This document shows, piece after piece, positions 9,051 to 18,782 of a stretch of DNA of 25,598 nucleotides. The notes beneath the pieces are model-generated. The model worked only from the letters and a program-made list of their open reading frames with translations, had not been told where the DNA came from and did no database searches. The first letter of the stretch is position 1, and every line of letters begins with the position of its first letter. Position numbers and translations under genes: made by a program. Source of the stretch: Diphasiastrum complanatum (taxonomy: Eukaryota; Streptophyta; Lycopodiopsida; Lycopodiales; Lycopodiaceae); contig CM055106.1 in NCBI GenBank assembly GCA_029204225.1, positions 16,558,022 through 16,583,619 on the forward strand. Direction: 5' to 3'.

Positions 9051-9310
9051 TTCAATCAGACAATGAGATTGGATTTAGATGTTTCAATCAATTCCTATCT
9101 CTGATTAGATCTGTAAAAATTCTATCACTACAATAATTAGATTTTTGATTTTTAGGTCCGCTGCATCAAAATATCACGATGTGTCCAATGTGTGGACTTG
9201 CTGGGCCTATGGTTGTTGGTCTTGTGGTTGCTGAGCCGCTTCCACGTCCTTGAGACTGGATATCCCCACTCCTCCCCCCCCAAAACTTGTGTCGGTGGTG
9301 TCCATCCCAC

Positions 9311-10514
9311 AATGACGAGGATATGACCTCTACTATAGATAAAATAATATCGGAACTAGATAAGAGTTTAATAGGTGATTTTTATAAGGATCTTTGTGTA
9401 AGATTTCCTGTTGATCCGAAAGATTCATTTTTGGATTCTGAGAGGTATATAAAGTTTTGATGAGTATGTTGCCAAAGAGATTGATAAGTTAGGAGGTCAA
9501 TTTTCTTTTTGTCTAAATTCAATTAATTATGTAAATCACATAAATAAAGACTTATGTGATGCCTTGAAAGAGAAGACAACAGATATATCAGATCCAGTTG
9601 TGGAGGCTGGTTTGATGTATTATGTAAATAGATGTAAATGCGATGATTGTAAAGACATTGGGGTTGTGCTGTCCTTTTTTGCACACAGCCTTCATAGGCC
9701 AACTCAGACGACGAAGTATCTTCTCCATACAACTTCGGAGACCAAAGTCTTCATTATTCCATACTACCAAAACTTGTGATTACATAGAATATATTCAAAT
9801 AATATTTTGTTATAGGTATTGTAATTCCCTCAGTTTAACTAATTATCTTTTTAACTAATTATCTCTTGTTTGCAGTAAGCATTGGAGTATGCATGTAATC
9901 TCCCTTAGGGAAGATTCAGATGGGATCATTAATCCCATCTGTTTAAAGCTGAATTCCTGGAGGTCTACCCATGCCGAAATGGACGTGATGTACAACAAAA
10001 TGTTGCAATTTTTGCCAAGGCCGAATGAGGCCACTGTAAATAGCAACCTGGAGATTGTTGATGCAGAAGTAAGTATTTCTCATCAAGTATATGATAAGTA
10101 AGAAGATTTGTTTTTTTCAGAGTGCACAACTAACCTATTATACGTTTTGTGATTGAAGTCAGTTTAGCAAGATGATGGACACAGTTGTGGATGGTTCTCC
10201 ATCCGCAATATACAGGACTTCTTAGAGTGGTACATCATGCAATCCGGGGCTCCAAATATACGAGAGGTAAATAAACTAGTTAATGGCCTAACTAAGTTAT
10301 TTTCGATTTGGTTTCTGATAAGTCAATTGACACGGTTATTTTGGATTTGCAGTATAAATGTCGAGCATTTACGATGAATGAGATATATGAGTTTTGTCAA
10401 CAAATGTTGGTGAACTTATTATCTCATGCAACACCCAGTCCAGCTACAAAAACGGGAGGCCAATCAAGTCCACAACTAACACTAGTGCAGGGTGGAAATA
10501 ATCCATATTGCTAG
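9311..10514 (+). CDS. Ulp1/C48 SUMO-protease-like gene, four exons, frameshifted
   Basis: This is the plus-strand model. Exon 1 ends at 9775 (start uncertain, first ATG 9323), and exons 2-4 are 9876-10068, 10168-10266 and 10353-10514 (stop TAG). All introns are GT-AG, 86-100 bp long, and phases match (2, 0, 0). The protein reads '...ETKVFIIPYYQNF' joined to 'KHWSMHVISL', the catalytic His region of Ulp1 cysteine proteases, then 'QDDGHSCGWFSIRNIQDF' with the catalytic Cys. The expected catalytic Asp position appears as Asn in 'LKLNSWRS'. A single extra T at 9454-9457 breaks exon 1: the 45-codon frame from 9323 ends at 9460, while the following sequence 'DEYVAKEIDKLGGQFSFC' continues in the next frame. 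Ulp1 proteases cleave SUMO-like proteins, and such domains also occur in plant Mutator-like and CACTA transposons. With relics on both sides, transposon origin is likely, but no transposase was found. Confidence 0.65.
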
Positions 10515-10957
10515 CTGTAAATAATAGGTTAGATAGAGATATACATTTTTGATGTAATGCCCTGTGAATAATTATGGGCATATAAAAAGATAGAGACAAT
10601 GGTCTGTTGTTAAATACAGGACGCACATGTACATTCTCAGAAAATGAGAAATATATTGATATTTATGAGAGTTTTTACAAATCTTGTATCATGATTGCTC
10701 TATTATCTGAACAATTTCTCCCAAATCTTTGCATTTGATTTTCTCTTCATATCTTTTACGTATTTGCACAAACATACATTAATCAAATTACAGTTAGTGA
10801 TCCGAATATTGACAAAAAGGATAATGAATACAAATTAATATACAAATTCATAGATTTCACATACCAATTTTCCATCCAATATAAAGCTGAAAGATTCGAG
10901 GATATCTTGCTGTAAAATTGTCAGTTCCGTTCTAATGTAGAATAAGGTCCAGTCCTA
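10515..10957. other. Spacer between convergent coding stretches
   Basis: This 440-bp AT-rich stretch lies between the stop of the Ulp1-like gene and the stop of the minus-strand coding trace. It would contain both 3' untranslated regions. AATAAA-like words occur but none is decisive. No other feature was seen. Confidence 0.4.
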
Positions 10958-12090
10958 CTCAACCTCAATAGTAGTAAGTAAATTCTCATTTGCCATGATA
11001 TCAATGCATATACGATCAGTGTGTCCAATGCTGTCTAGATCTTGATCTAATGGAGCCCAAGTACCATTGTGTTTTTTCCATCTCTGATAATGAAACATCA
11101 TACTAAGCATTTGCTTTTCTATACTATATCTAAATGATATGGATGAATGTTTGATTCTACAACATGGTGTAAGTGGAGATGCAAACAAACAATGTGGGAG
11201 TTCGATGCACCTCCATGTTTGAAAAAGAGCTGACAAACAATAACATTGGAACAAACCAGCTTAAGTGCACATTTCTTGATCCAGTATTAATTTTGAGTGA
11301 CTTTTGTACATCATTATATAGCTTGTCCGTCATTGACTGCCATCCACCACACGTTATCTTGAAAATTAGGTAAATGTATACACTCTAGTTTTCCCATTCC
11401 TCCATTTGTGTTTGGAATATACATAGCATCATAAAAATATATTTCAGAATTTGCAAGTTCTTTTGCCGTTCGTCCTCTGTATTGCAATTTGCCAAATTTT
11501 GAATGGATGACATCTATAATACCTGAAAGAGACGCCACAGGTTCCCATTCATGTATATTTGAAGGATATAGATTTGCAATACAAAATCATAATAAGCTCC
11601 CATTCATAAATACGATTATGTTTTAAAAATGACAAACAACCCAAAAAATTAAGAAACTTACAATTACATTTTCAAAAATCATGTGGATTTACAGCCTCCA
11701 CATTAAGTTCTGAATGCATATAAACATGTTGAATAAGCACCTCTGAAATGGTTTGTTCTCCTGGAGAAACTTTGAAATCAATAATCCGCCCTTTCCAATA
11801 AGATCTATATGTATAGTTGGCCTTTTTCTTTTAGCGAAAAGCCTCTCTCGCCGATGGATGCATCAGTACCCAAGAAGCCTTATGATATTCACGGGCAATC
11901 CATGTGCCATCGTCTTCCCTCTCATTATAAAAAATTGCAGAGCATATCAAGGATCTCGATCTCTTTCTCATCGCCATAGCTTGAAGAGTCTCATGTTTGA
12001 ACTTGTCAATATGAGAGTCCAGAGCATAATAGGTGCCAAACCTATTTGTGAGTCCCAAGATGATTTTAACTTGAAGTTAACCCAAGCAGT
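10958..12090 (-). pseudogene. Unrecognised broken protein-coding trace
   Basis: Coding-like frames follow one another on the minus strand. About 11831-12090 reads 'TNRFGTYYALDSHIDKFK' through 'DDGTWIAREYHKASWVLMH', then past an in-frame TAA at about 11830 to 'GRIIDFKVSPGEQTISEVL' and 'HSELNVEAVNPHDF' (to about 11675), followed by a GTAAGT donor. About 11314-11580 reads 'EWEPVASLSGIIDVIHSK' and 'EIYFYDAMYIPNTNGGMG' to 'NVWWMAVNDGQAI'. 10958-11254 ends in 'GTWAPLDQDLDSIGHTDR' and 'MANENLLTTIEVE'. Stops and frame changes separate them, so it looks like a decayed spliced gene. I do not recognise the family. It converges with the Ulp1-like gene and could be a partner gene of the same mobile element. 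Confidence 0.45.
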
Positions 12091-13310
12091 TTAGTCAACC
12101 AGTCGCCGCTCACGCCAACCAATAGTATGCTTCCAATTTACCGGATCGGAAATTCAAATTTGCCCAAACATGAATTGTGTTTTCCGGGTCAGGCGAGTTA
12201 TGTTACATAGAAGCCACTATGTCAAGAACCGATTGGGCCACATGGACGTAAAAAGCGAGAAAAAAAAAAACTCGTAACAAATGACCCTTCTAAGTTTGAG
12301 AACTCCTGTAATGTGGTGGACAATGACCATCGTATCTCGAAGGTTTTGGATCCGAGAATGATAACAATTTGGCTAGTAGAAAGAAGAGATCTGCATTTAA
12401 AGTACAGTGTCTAGCTAGTTTGTTGATTTTTATGTCCATAACAAAGTGATTGGGCCAAGATTGTTTATTCGTTGTTGGTTACCATATTGAAATAAGCTTT
12501 TGATTAATCATTTGAGGATTATATGCATATATCCAATAAGTTAGGTGTATCAACATGGGAACACCTGGTTGGTGATGAAGATAGTTGCCAAACAATACCT
12601 ACAAGAAAAAAAAAAAAACAAGAGTACTGGCCAATTCTGGGTACAAATGCAAGACCATTTACAAAGTAGCATATGTTGTGAGATACTAACCTTCTTTTGC
12701 TCCTAGTTCACATTGTTGTAAACTGTCAAAAGTTTTTCATCGATGCACTTGTAGTCTTTGAAAACCAAGACAATATGTTCTCATGATTAATGGTTTTTCC
12801 AGTTGCATGTTCTTTCTTGGCAAACTCTTAGCAAGTTTGAGAAAAGGTCAAGTTTGCAAGCAATTTCATGAAAGTGCCGAGGAAAGTTTTAGGGTAGTTT
12901 CAGGACAACAATTTCAAAATATGAAAAGCTGAACAAAATTAAATTTCCACAAATATGCCACTTGTAAATAATAACTCACTCAAAACTTCCTACGGTCATG
13001 AACATGGAAGTTTGCAATGAGTTTGCAAACACATCCATAGCAGACACGTTTATCAGTGTGCAATCCAAAACAAACATATTTGAAAGTACTGCACACTAAG
13101 CAATATTTTGCATTTAATTCTGAAGTTGACAATCTGCTTCATAATAACTTTGTGATACACTTAACTTTGCAACAGCGGCAACACCAAGAGACCATTGAAG
13201 CAGATAGCTGAGATTACCATATTCCTTTCATAAGCAAGAGTACAATTAATCTAGAGGCTAGAAACAGCTCTTGGTGATAATTCTTCGATCATTCTGATGC
13301 AGACACGAGA
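12091..13310. other. No gene recognised
   Basis: Both strands are stop-rich and AT-rich, with a few poly-A runs (12260-12270, 12606-12618). No domain, repeat or RNA gene could be supported. Confidence 0.4.
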
Positions 13311-13312
13311 GG

Positions 13313-13893
13313 TTGTACAACCACTGGGAGGATTTGCTTGCGGAAAAAACCTCTTGGCTGGCACTGCAACAAACCGTTTCCAACTCAAATCTCATCTCAG
13401 ATCATGATTCCAAGCATGCACTCAGTCCATACAAATTTCCCTATCACCTCTCCAAGAAAAATGCTGCTGTGATACTTTGGTCTCTAGCAGGGCAAGAAAG
13501 CGGTCTTCACCTAATTCAATGGGCTATTCCTGTCTTACAGGTTGCATGAGAATGGCAAGAGGTCAACAAAAAATCTGCCCTGGTTTTACTTTGGGGTTAC
13601 ACTACTCATTTTGATTACCCATCATGGCCAACCTTCAACCTTCATTCAACTTGTCCTCCATTTTGGATTCCCCAATGAGAACCCGTAACACCAACTTGCA
13701 CAATCTCAGGTTTGCATGTTTGGGTCATGATACAGGACATTGGAGCAAAGTCTTAGGATTTCTGTATTTGTACCAGCCTCCCTTTGTGGAATTGCCACTA
13801 ACCTCAAAGGCTAAGCCAACCCTCTCCTTTTGCTGGAAGACCCTCATAACAGCACAGACTCGTATGTGGGGATCCCGGGAGATGAAAAAATAG
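13313..13893 (+). other. Weak open frames, unrecognised
   Basis: Two plus-strand frames, 13313-13549 (78 codons) and 13624-13893 (89 codons), follow each other, and the first has a locally balanced composition ('NAAVILWSLAGQESGLHL'). No motif, splice pattern or homology is recognised. They may be fragments of an old coding sequence or chance frames. They are kept only as a note on this interval. Confidence 0.2.
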
Positions 13894-14488
13894 TGTACAT
13901 AACGTGTCACTCGAAAAGATTAGTTTCAACCAGCTGCTTTTGCTGTGAGCTCCAACTTGAGAGGAATTAAACCGTATCCACTTGATTAGGTAACATGAAG
14001 ACCATGCTTCTCCTACAATTTTGGAAACTGATAGAAGATGGGACTTGCTGACAGAACGGTCTTCAATTTTTAAAACAAGTATTAAAGCTGCTAATTAGCC
14101 TGTGGAAGGTTATACCAACTGATTCTAAAGATGTAATGAAATGCTTGTGTTGGAGAACAATGCTAGGGTTTGTATAACACTTAATGAGTTTAAAGATTTA
14201 AGAACAAATAAGCAGAGAGACCTCGTTTGTCTATCTTTGAAATGCTAAGCATTATTCCTCTTTGTAAATCATTCGATACCCTAACTCAAAGTAACTTTCC
14301 AAAATCTTAACATTTTACAATGATAGATAAATACATGCACAATACGTTGTGAGGCTTGTGTCATCTGTTCACTATCACCTGAACAGTGATCATTGCATTA
14401 TTGAACCCCTTAAATCTCTGGATGAAAACTCTGAATGTCATAATGCTACAATAAAATATGATCATACTGGCAGATACAATCCACCAAA

Positions 14489-14659
14489 GCATATGACCAT
14501 GTACAAGCAGGATCCACTATTTCCATATTTATGACTCCCCAAGCAAGGGAGACTCCAAACAAATCACAAACTACACCTCTTGAGGATGTAAGCATATGAC
14601 CATGCAAAAGCAGGATCCACGATTTCCATAATTCATGGCTAGCCAAGCAAGGGAGACTC
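14489..14659. repeat. Direct repeat, 67/68 bp, 103-bp offset
   Basis: Blocks 14489-14555 and 14592-14659 both run from 'gcatatgaccatg' through 'agcaggatccac(t/g)atttccat' to 'caagcaagggagactc', with few mismatches. They are separated by 36 bp of unrelated sequence. A fairly recent local duplication is the likely cause. Confidence 0.75.
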
Positions 14660-15010
14660 AATAATATATACACCGGTAGACCTTGAACTGCAAGGATCAT
14701 GGAAGCAAATAGCAAACTTATATAATTTTGTTCCTTACTCAAAAAATATGATCTTTAGAGAATATCTGGAAATCCCACATCTCCACTGACAACATTGAGG
14801 GGCAAATGCCCAAGAAGGATGTACTTTCACACCTGCTGCTGCAAGCCAGATGATGCACCATAAACACACCAAATTTTTACATATGAAAGAGATAGTCTAG
14901 GCATAAGTGTGCTGGCAAACTTTTCCTATGCTGTATTGATAAAGTCAACTAAAAACTTCCCCTGATATTCAGCACACAGACAGTAAGCCCGAAAAGGAGT
15001 GAAAAACGTT

Positions 15011-15257
15011 CAGACGAAATACAACCTCGAAGAAAATTTTTTAACAACTAAAAGAAAGAACAGTCATTCCTTTCATGCTCCTGACTCGAAAATAAGGGGC
15101 ATACCATGAACTGACAAGTGAATGCCAAAGAAACTTTCAAACGAAATACAACCTCCAAAGAAAGCTAAAGCTATTTAACAACTAAAAGAAAGAACAGTCA
15201 TTCCTTTCACACTCGTGACTCAAAAATAGGTGCTTACCATAAACTGACAAGTGAATG
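15011..15257. repeat. Tandem duplication, ~128-bp offset
   Basis: Blocks 15011-15124 and 15139-15257 share 'ca(g/a)acgaaatacaacctc', 'ttaacaactaaaagaaagaa', 'cagtcattcctttca' and 'actgacaagtgaatg' in the same order, with small indels. No open frame is common to both. Confidence 0.8.
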
Positions 15258-15713
15258 TTTTCAGAAATTGTGCGCAAGAACTCGGCCAGTCAGACGGAAT
15301 CCATTATATTGACAACTAGGCTTTTCAGTGAACAATATACATTTCAAATCATCAAAATCTCAAATGCTCACGATAGCTCTGCTCTTCCAGTGTGTTGATC
15401 AACCGGCAAAAACATTCCGTAGCCACAACCTCTTCGCTCAATGCTGCAAAGAAGCTCAGAGCATAAGCAAAAAGACAAAGCCATAGTTTCAAATAGTATA
15501 GAGCTGAAGAGCATGTTTGACGTTTTTTAGGAAGCAGCTGTTACTTTACAAATTTTAGCAAAAACCAACCCTGAAGTAGATGCAACATTCCAAAAATATG
15601 AATTTTGCAAGTACATGTCAAAAGTGTTTTGATTTTCACTTTACTGCCATGCACATGCAGAATTAAAAAACAGGCATCTGAAGAAGACAAGAGACTAAAG
15701 GTAATAGCTGTTG

Positions 15714-16076
15714 CAATGTTTCATCGAAACGCGTTTCGAACAAAGAAACGCGTTTGAAACGCCCCGTTCCAAACGGGCCCGTTTTGAAACATGTTTCTTA
15801 CGTTCGAAACGACTGTTATAATAGTGCAAATTTTTTTTACTGAGGAAAGCCACCATACACAGTTTCTCTTCTTGAAATTGCATTCTCTAGAGCATTCTCA
15901 TGAAATTGGATGTATCTACTTGGTACTAGTCTTTCTATGACATGTCTAAACCCCAAAGAACCCATTAAAACACATTTTCAAAAAAAAAAAATCTTTAAAA
16001 ATTCCCATTTCGAACCTGAACCTCCAGTTTCAAACCCGTTTTGAAACGACATACCAAACGGACCCATGAAACATTG
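15714..16076. mobile_element. Non-autonomous hAT-type element (363 bp, MITE-like)
   Basis: Perfect 11-bp terminal inverted repeats (CAATGTTTCAT at 15714, ATGAAACATTG ending 16076) are flanked by a perfect 8-bp target duplication AGCTGTTG (15706-15713 and 16077-16084). An 8-bp duplication and CA...TG ends are the marks of the hAT superfamily. There is no transposase frame, so movement would need an enzyme in trans. The ends are packed with GAAAC/GTTTC words, including the palindromes TCGAAACGCGTTTCGA (15724-15739) and AAACGGGCCCGTTT (15771-15784). A related 'ccaaacgg(g/a)ccc' block recurs near the right end. Confidence 0.85.
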
Positions 16077-16084
16077 AGCTGTTG

Positions 16085-16690
16085 TAAATTCTTGACTATC
16101 ATCACTGTCAGTCACTTGAATTAGGTGCAAAAGATGTGGTCTTTGAATGATCAAGCCATTATTGGAAGATTGTAAACTGTTGTAATGGTTCCTTCATGCT
16201 ATGTTTTCATTTCCTTGTGCAGATTACAGAAATAGATGGTGAACTAGAATTTCAAAAAGCTGGTATACAGCTATGGCCAAACCATTTTGTTTACAGCTAG
16301 CATTTCTACATATCATGTCGTATTTTCCCATGAGAAGGCCTCATTTAGCTGAGCCACATGATTAGGCTGCTCACTTTTGTTTTTGAAAGGATATCAAATG
16401 ACTTTTTGAGAACTGACAATGACTTCAACCTGTGAGATTTTATCTCTACGAACTGAATACTGCCAGCTGCAGGAACATTTCATACAAGGCAGTCTGAATA
16501 AGGAATCTGTTAAAGTAGAGAAAAGATTGAATAATGAAGGCCTTTTTATGAGACAAAAAGAAAAATGAAGTAGACAAACACAGAAAAAGCCATGGACAAT
16601 AGAATCCTGAATGGTGCAAAATTTTCGGGTCCAAACTGCTCCCTCAGTTTTTATAGTCGCAAACCTGGACCTATATGAGAAGCATATCAA
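16085..16690. other. Spacer between hAT element and LINE relic
   Basis: No gene recognised. A minus-strand frame of 107 codons (16394-16717) has no recognisable motif and the AT-rich, Phe/Ser-rich composition of chance frames. The left boundary of the LINE relic probably falls in this stretch. Confidence 0.35.
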
Positions 16691-16698
16691 AACTGTAA

Positions 16699-18038
16699 GT
16701 GAATTTGAGCAAATCACTCACAAAACCTTCAGATCCATTTATATTTCTGGAGCTCAAAGAAGCGAGTGCAGACAATTACATGTTATGGGCCAAGCGGGCT
16801 TCAAAGCCCATTATTCCATATCTAATCACATCTTCACACTTATATCTATCAAAGAGGAGGCCAGATCCAGGAGAGAGTGTCTATTATTGTTTTGTTGACT
16901 TCAAGAAAGCCTTCGACTCGATACCGCAGCAGCACCTACTTATTCAGAGGTTGCATAACCTTGGCTTCTCCACAGATGTCAGCCATTGTACTAGCAGTCA
17001 TGGCACTATATCATGGGTTGCTCAAGATGGACGAGGGGTTACCTCAGTAAGTGTGCAGCAGCACTTGTGTGAAGCAAAGATATTCTCTTTCAGCCACGTT
17101 GTTTGGTCTATATAGTGATGAGTTGGAAAGGATCATCTGTCAGGATGGAGCCCCTGGACAGTTTACATTCCCTCTGCTCCAGTTGGGGCTGGAGGTTACC
17201 AGCAAGACCAAGATCATGCTCGGTAGGCCTATCTGCAGAGTTGGAAGTTCACATTAAACAGCCAGCACCTGGAAGTAGGGTATGCTTAGGGTCTTCATAC
17301 TCATATTTGGGTGTACTATTCATCGGCCCATATTCAGCATGAGACATGCAGCTACTAGCCGACTCGGGAAGGGTCATGCCTCCTTGGTGAACTTGGAGGG
17401 GTTCTTATTCAAACGACATATACAGACACCCAGAGTGTCAACTTTTTGAGGCAGTAGTCACTCCTACAGCCACATGTGCAGCATAAATTTGGTGCACAAA
17501 AAACACTTTTGCAAATTGGGCCAACATCACACACCTCCAGAATACTATGTTATCATGCATGATAACGGCTAACCCCTTTGTTCCGCACAGTATCATACTG
17601 GCTGAGTTTGCAATGCCCCCCAACTCAGTTTGAGGCTATCTTCCAGCTGATTCCTTACATACAGAGGATCGCAGTTTCCAGAGGAGGCCAGATATGTGTA
17701 TTTGGCAGTCACATCCTCATGCCAGTTATATATGATCATGGTCATCATCCATCATGGTACTCCCAGGCCTGTCACCTATCAGAGAGATTAGATATTTCCA
17801 TATCCCATCTCCATGTAGGGACCAATCGGTACATCAGGAGATTCACATATCGTCCGTACGCCATACACTAAAAAGTTTCGCAGGGCCCTTGAGGGTAAAC
17901 CCTGACTTCTATTGTACTCATTTCCTAGGGCTGAGTGTTGCTAAAGACCCCAGCCCCCCATGTCACATGTCAGATCCTAGAGAAGATTCATCCTCAACTT
18001 TGCAAAGCTTGACCTATTTACAAACTGACGAAGAGACC
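16699..18038 (+). mobile_element. Decayed LINE (non-LTR) reverse-transcriptase relic
   Basis: Plus-strand traces of a non-LTR reverse transcriptase are spread over three frames. 'YYCFVDFKKAFDSIPQQHL' (about 16880-16940) is the first catalytic block with its Asp. About 17068-17130 gives 'LSATLFGLYSDELERII', where the usual 'QGCPLS' reads QRYSLS. Then comes 'LEVTSKTKIMLG' (17190-17220), 'SYSYLGVLFIGPYSA' (17300-17342), and 'GKGHASLVNLEGFLFKRH' with 'VVTPTATCA' (17365-17480). The catalytic YADD block that should lie between 17150 and 17190 is deleted. A C-terminal trace continues through 17578-17871 to a stop near 18038. No poly-A tail or target duplication was found. Confidence 0.85.
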
Positions 18039-18041
18039 TGA

Positions 18042-18782
18042 ATGGACACCACAACTACAAGAAACTTTTCAAAAATTAAGGATGCCCAAATAGTCGCACC
18101 CACCCATACTTTAATCACCAAACTAGAGTATCCAGTTCCTCATCCACATGTACACTCAAAAGTATGCAGTCAGCAGCATGCTCATATAGTCGAGGAAGCA
18201 ACCACCTCTTACAAAAACATTAAGATGGAGCATGAGGCTTTTGGACAAGGTCATTAATAGAGGGAAGTGGAACTTGCCGACTTAAAATTTGGATAATGTG
18301 GTAGTTCATTCCATTGAACATGGGACCATGGTCCACCACTTATCAGCGAGCAAGTGAACATACGTGGGAACCTCCTGTAAGTAAAGTTACCCCATGTTGG
18401 ATAAGTCCCACCTTTTTTCAACGAAGGGGAGGAAATTTGAAGTGGTTTCACTTACGCTCCTAAGTGAAAACCATATTTGAAAATACGCCAACTTTCTATC
18501 CTTCACAATTTTCAATAAAAGAGATCCTTGACATATGGCTGTTTGTTGATAGCTTCTCCTTTCCTCACCTTGAGGTCTGGAGTTCAATTAAAATCAGGTG
18601 ACATGGGACATCCATAAAAGATCAAAATAAATGAAGGAAAAGCTTTCAAAATACTCTTTTGTTTTATAAATTTTCAATTTTTCTGTACTTCAGAATTTTT
18701 GCAAAGGTTCAAAAGATTAAAATAGAAAGATACTGTTGAGACTATAAGCTTTGAGTTTAGTAACTGGACTATGAAGTAGAAC
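18042..18782. other. Interval between LINE relic and DUF3133 gene
   Basis: This interval may include the 3' end of the LINE and the 3' untranslated region of the minus-strand DUF3133 gene. A minus-strand frame of 66 codons (18387-18587) is preceded by a CAG acceptor-like site and could be an alternative terminal exon, discussed under the findings. A hairpin lies at 18443-18473. Confidence 0.35.
18443..18473. repeat. Short inverted repeat (hairpin)
   Basis: TGGTTTCACTTA and TAAGTGAAAACCA are reverse complements apart from one bulged base, with a 6-nt loop. On the minus strand it would lie downstream of the DUF3133 coding region and could form a stem-loop in a 3' untranslated region. Its function is unknown. 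Confidence 0.45.

Larger units (their letters stand above)
13894..15705. other. Non-coding stretch with two short tandem duplications
   Basis: No gene is recognised on either strand. The two local duplications are listed separately. The composition matches the intergenic flanks. Confidence 0.4.

Noticed and set aside
9120-9140. CACTACAA word as a possible CACTA-transposon end near the Ulp1-like gene
   Set aside because: No matching TTGTAGTG end or 3-bp target duplication was found in the window.
9441-9495. A tiny intron in exon 1 of the Ulp1-like gene (AGAG|GTATAT ... TTAGGAG) to explain the frame change
   Set aside because: About 50 bp is too short for a plant intron, there is no pyrimidine tract, and the bases inside read as conserved-looking protein if one T is an insertion.
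16394-16717. 107-codon minus-strand frame rich in Phe and Ser
   Set aside because: It has no motif or homology, and it lies opposite the start of the LINE relic.
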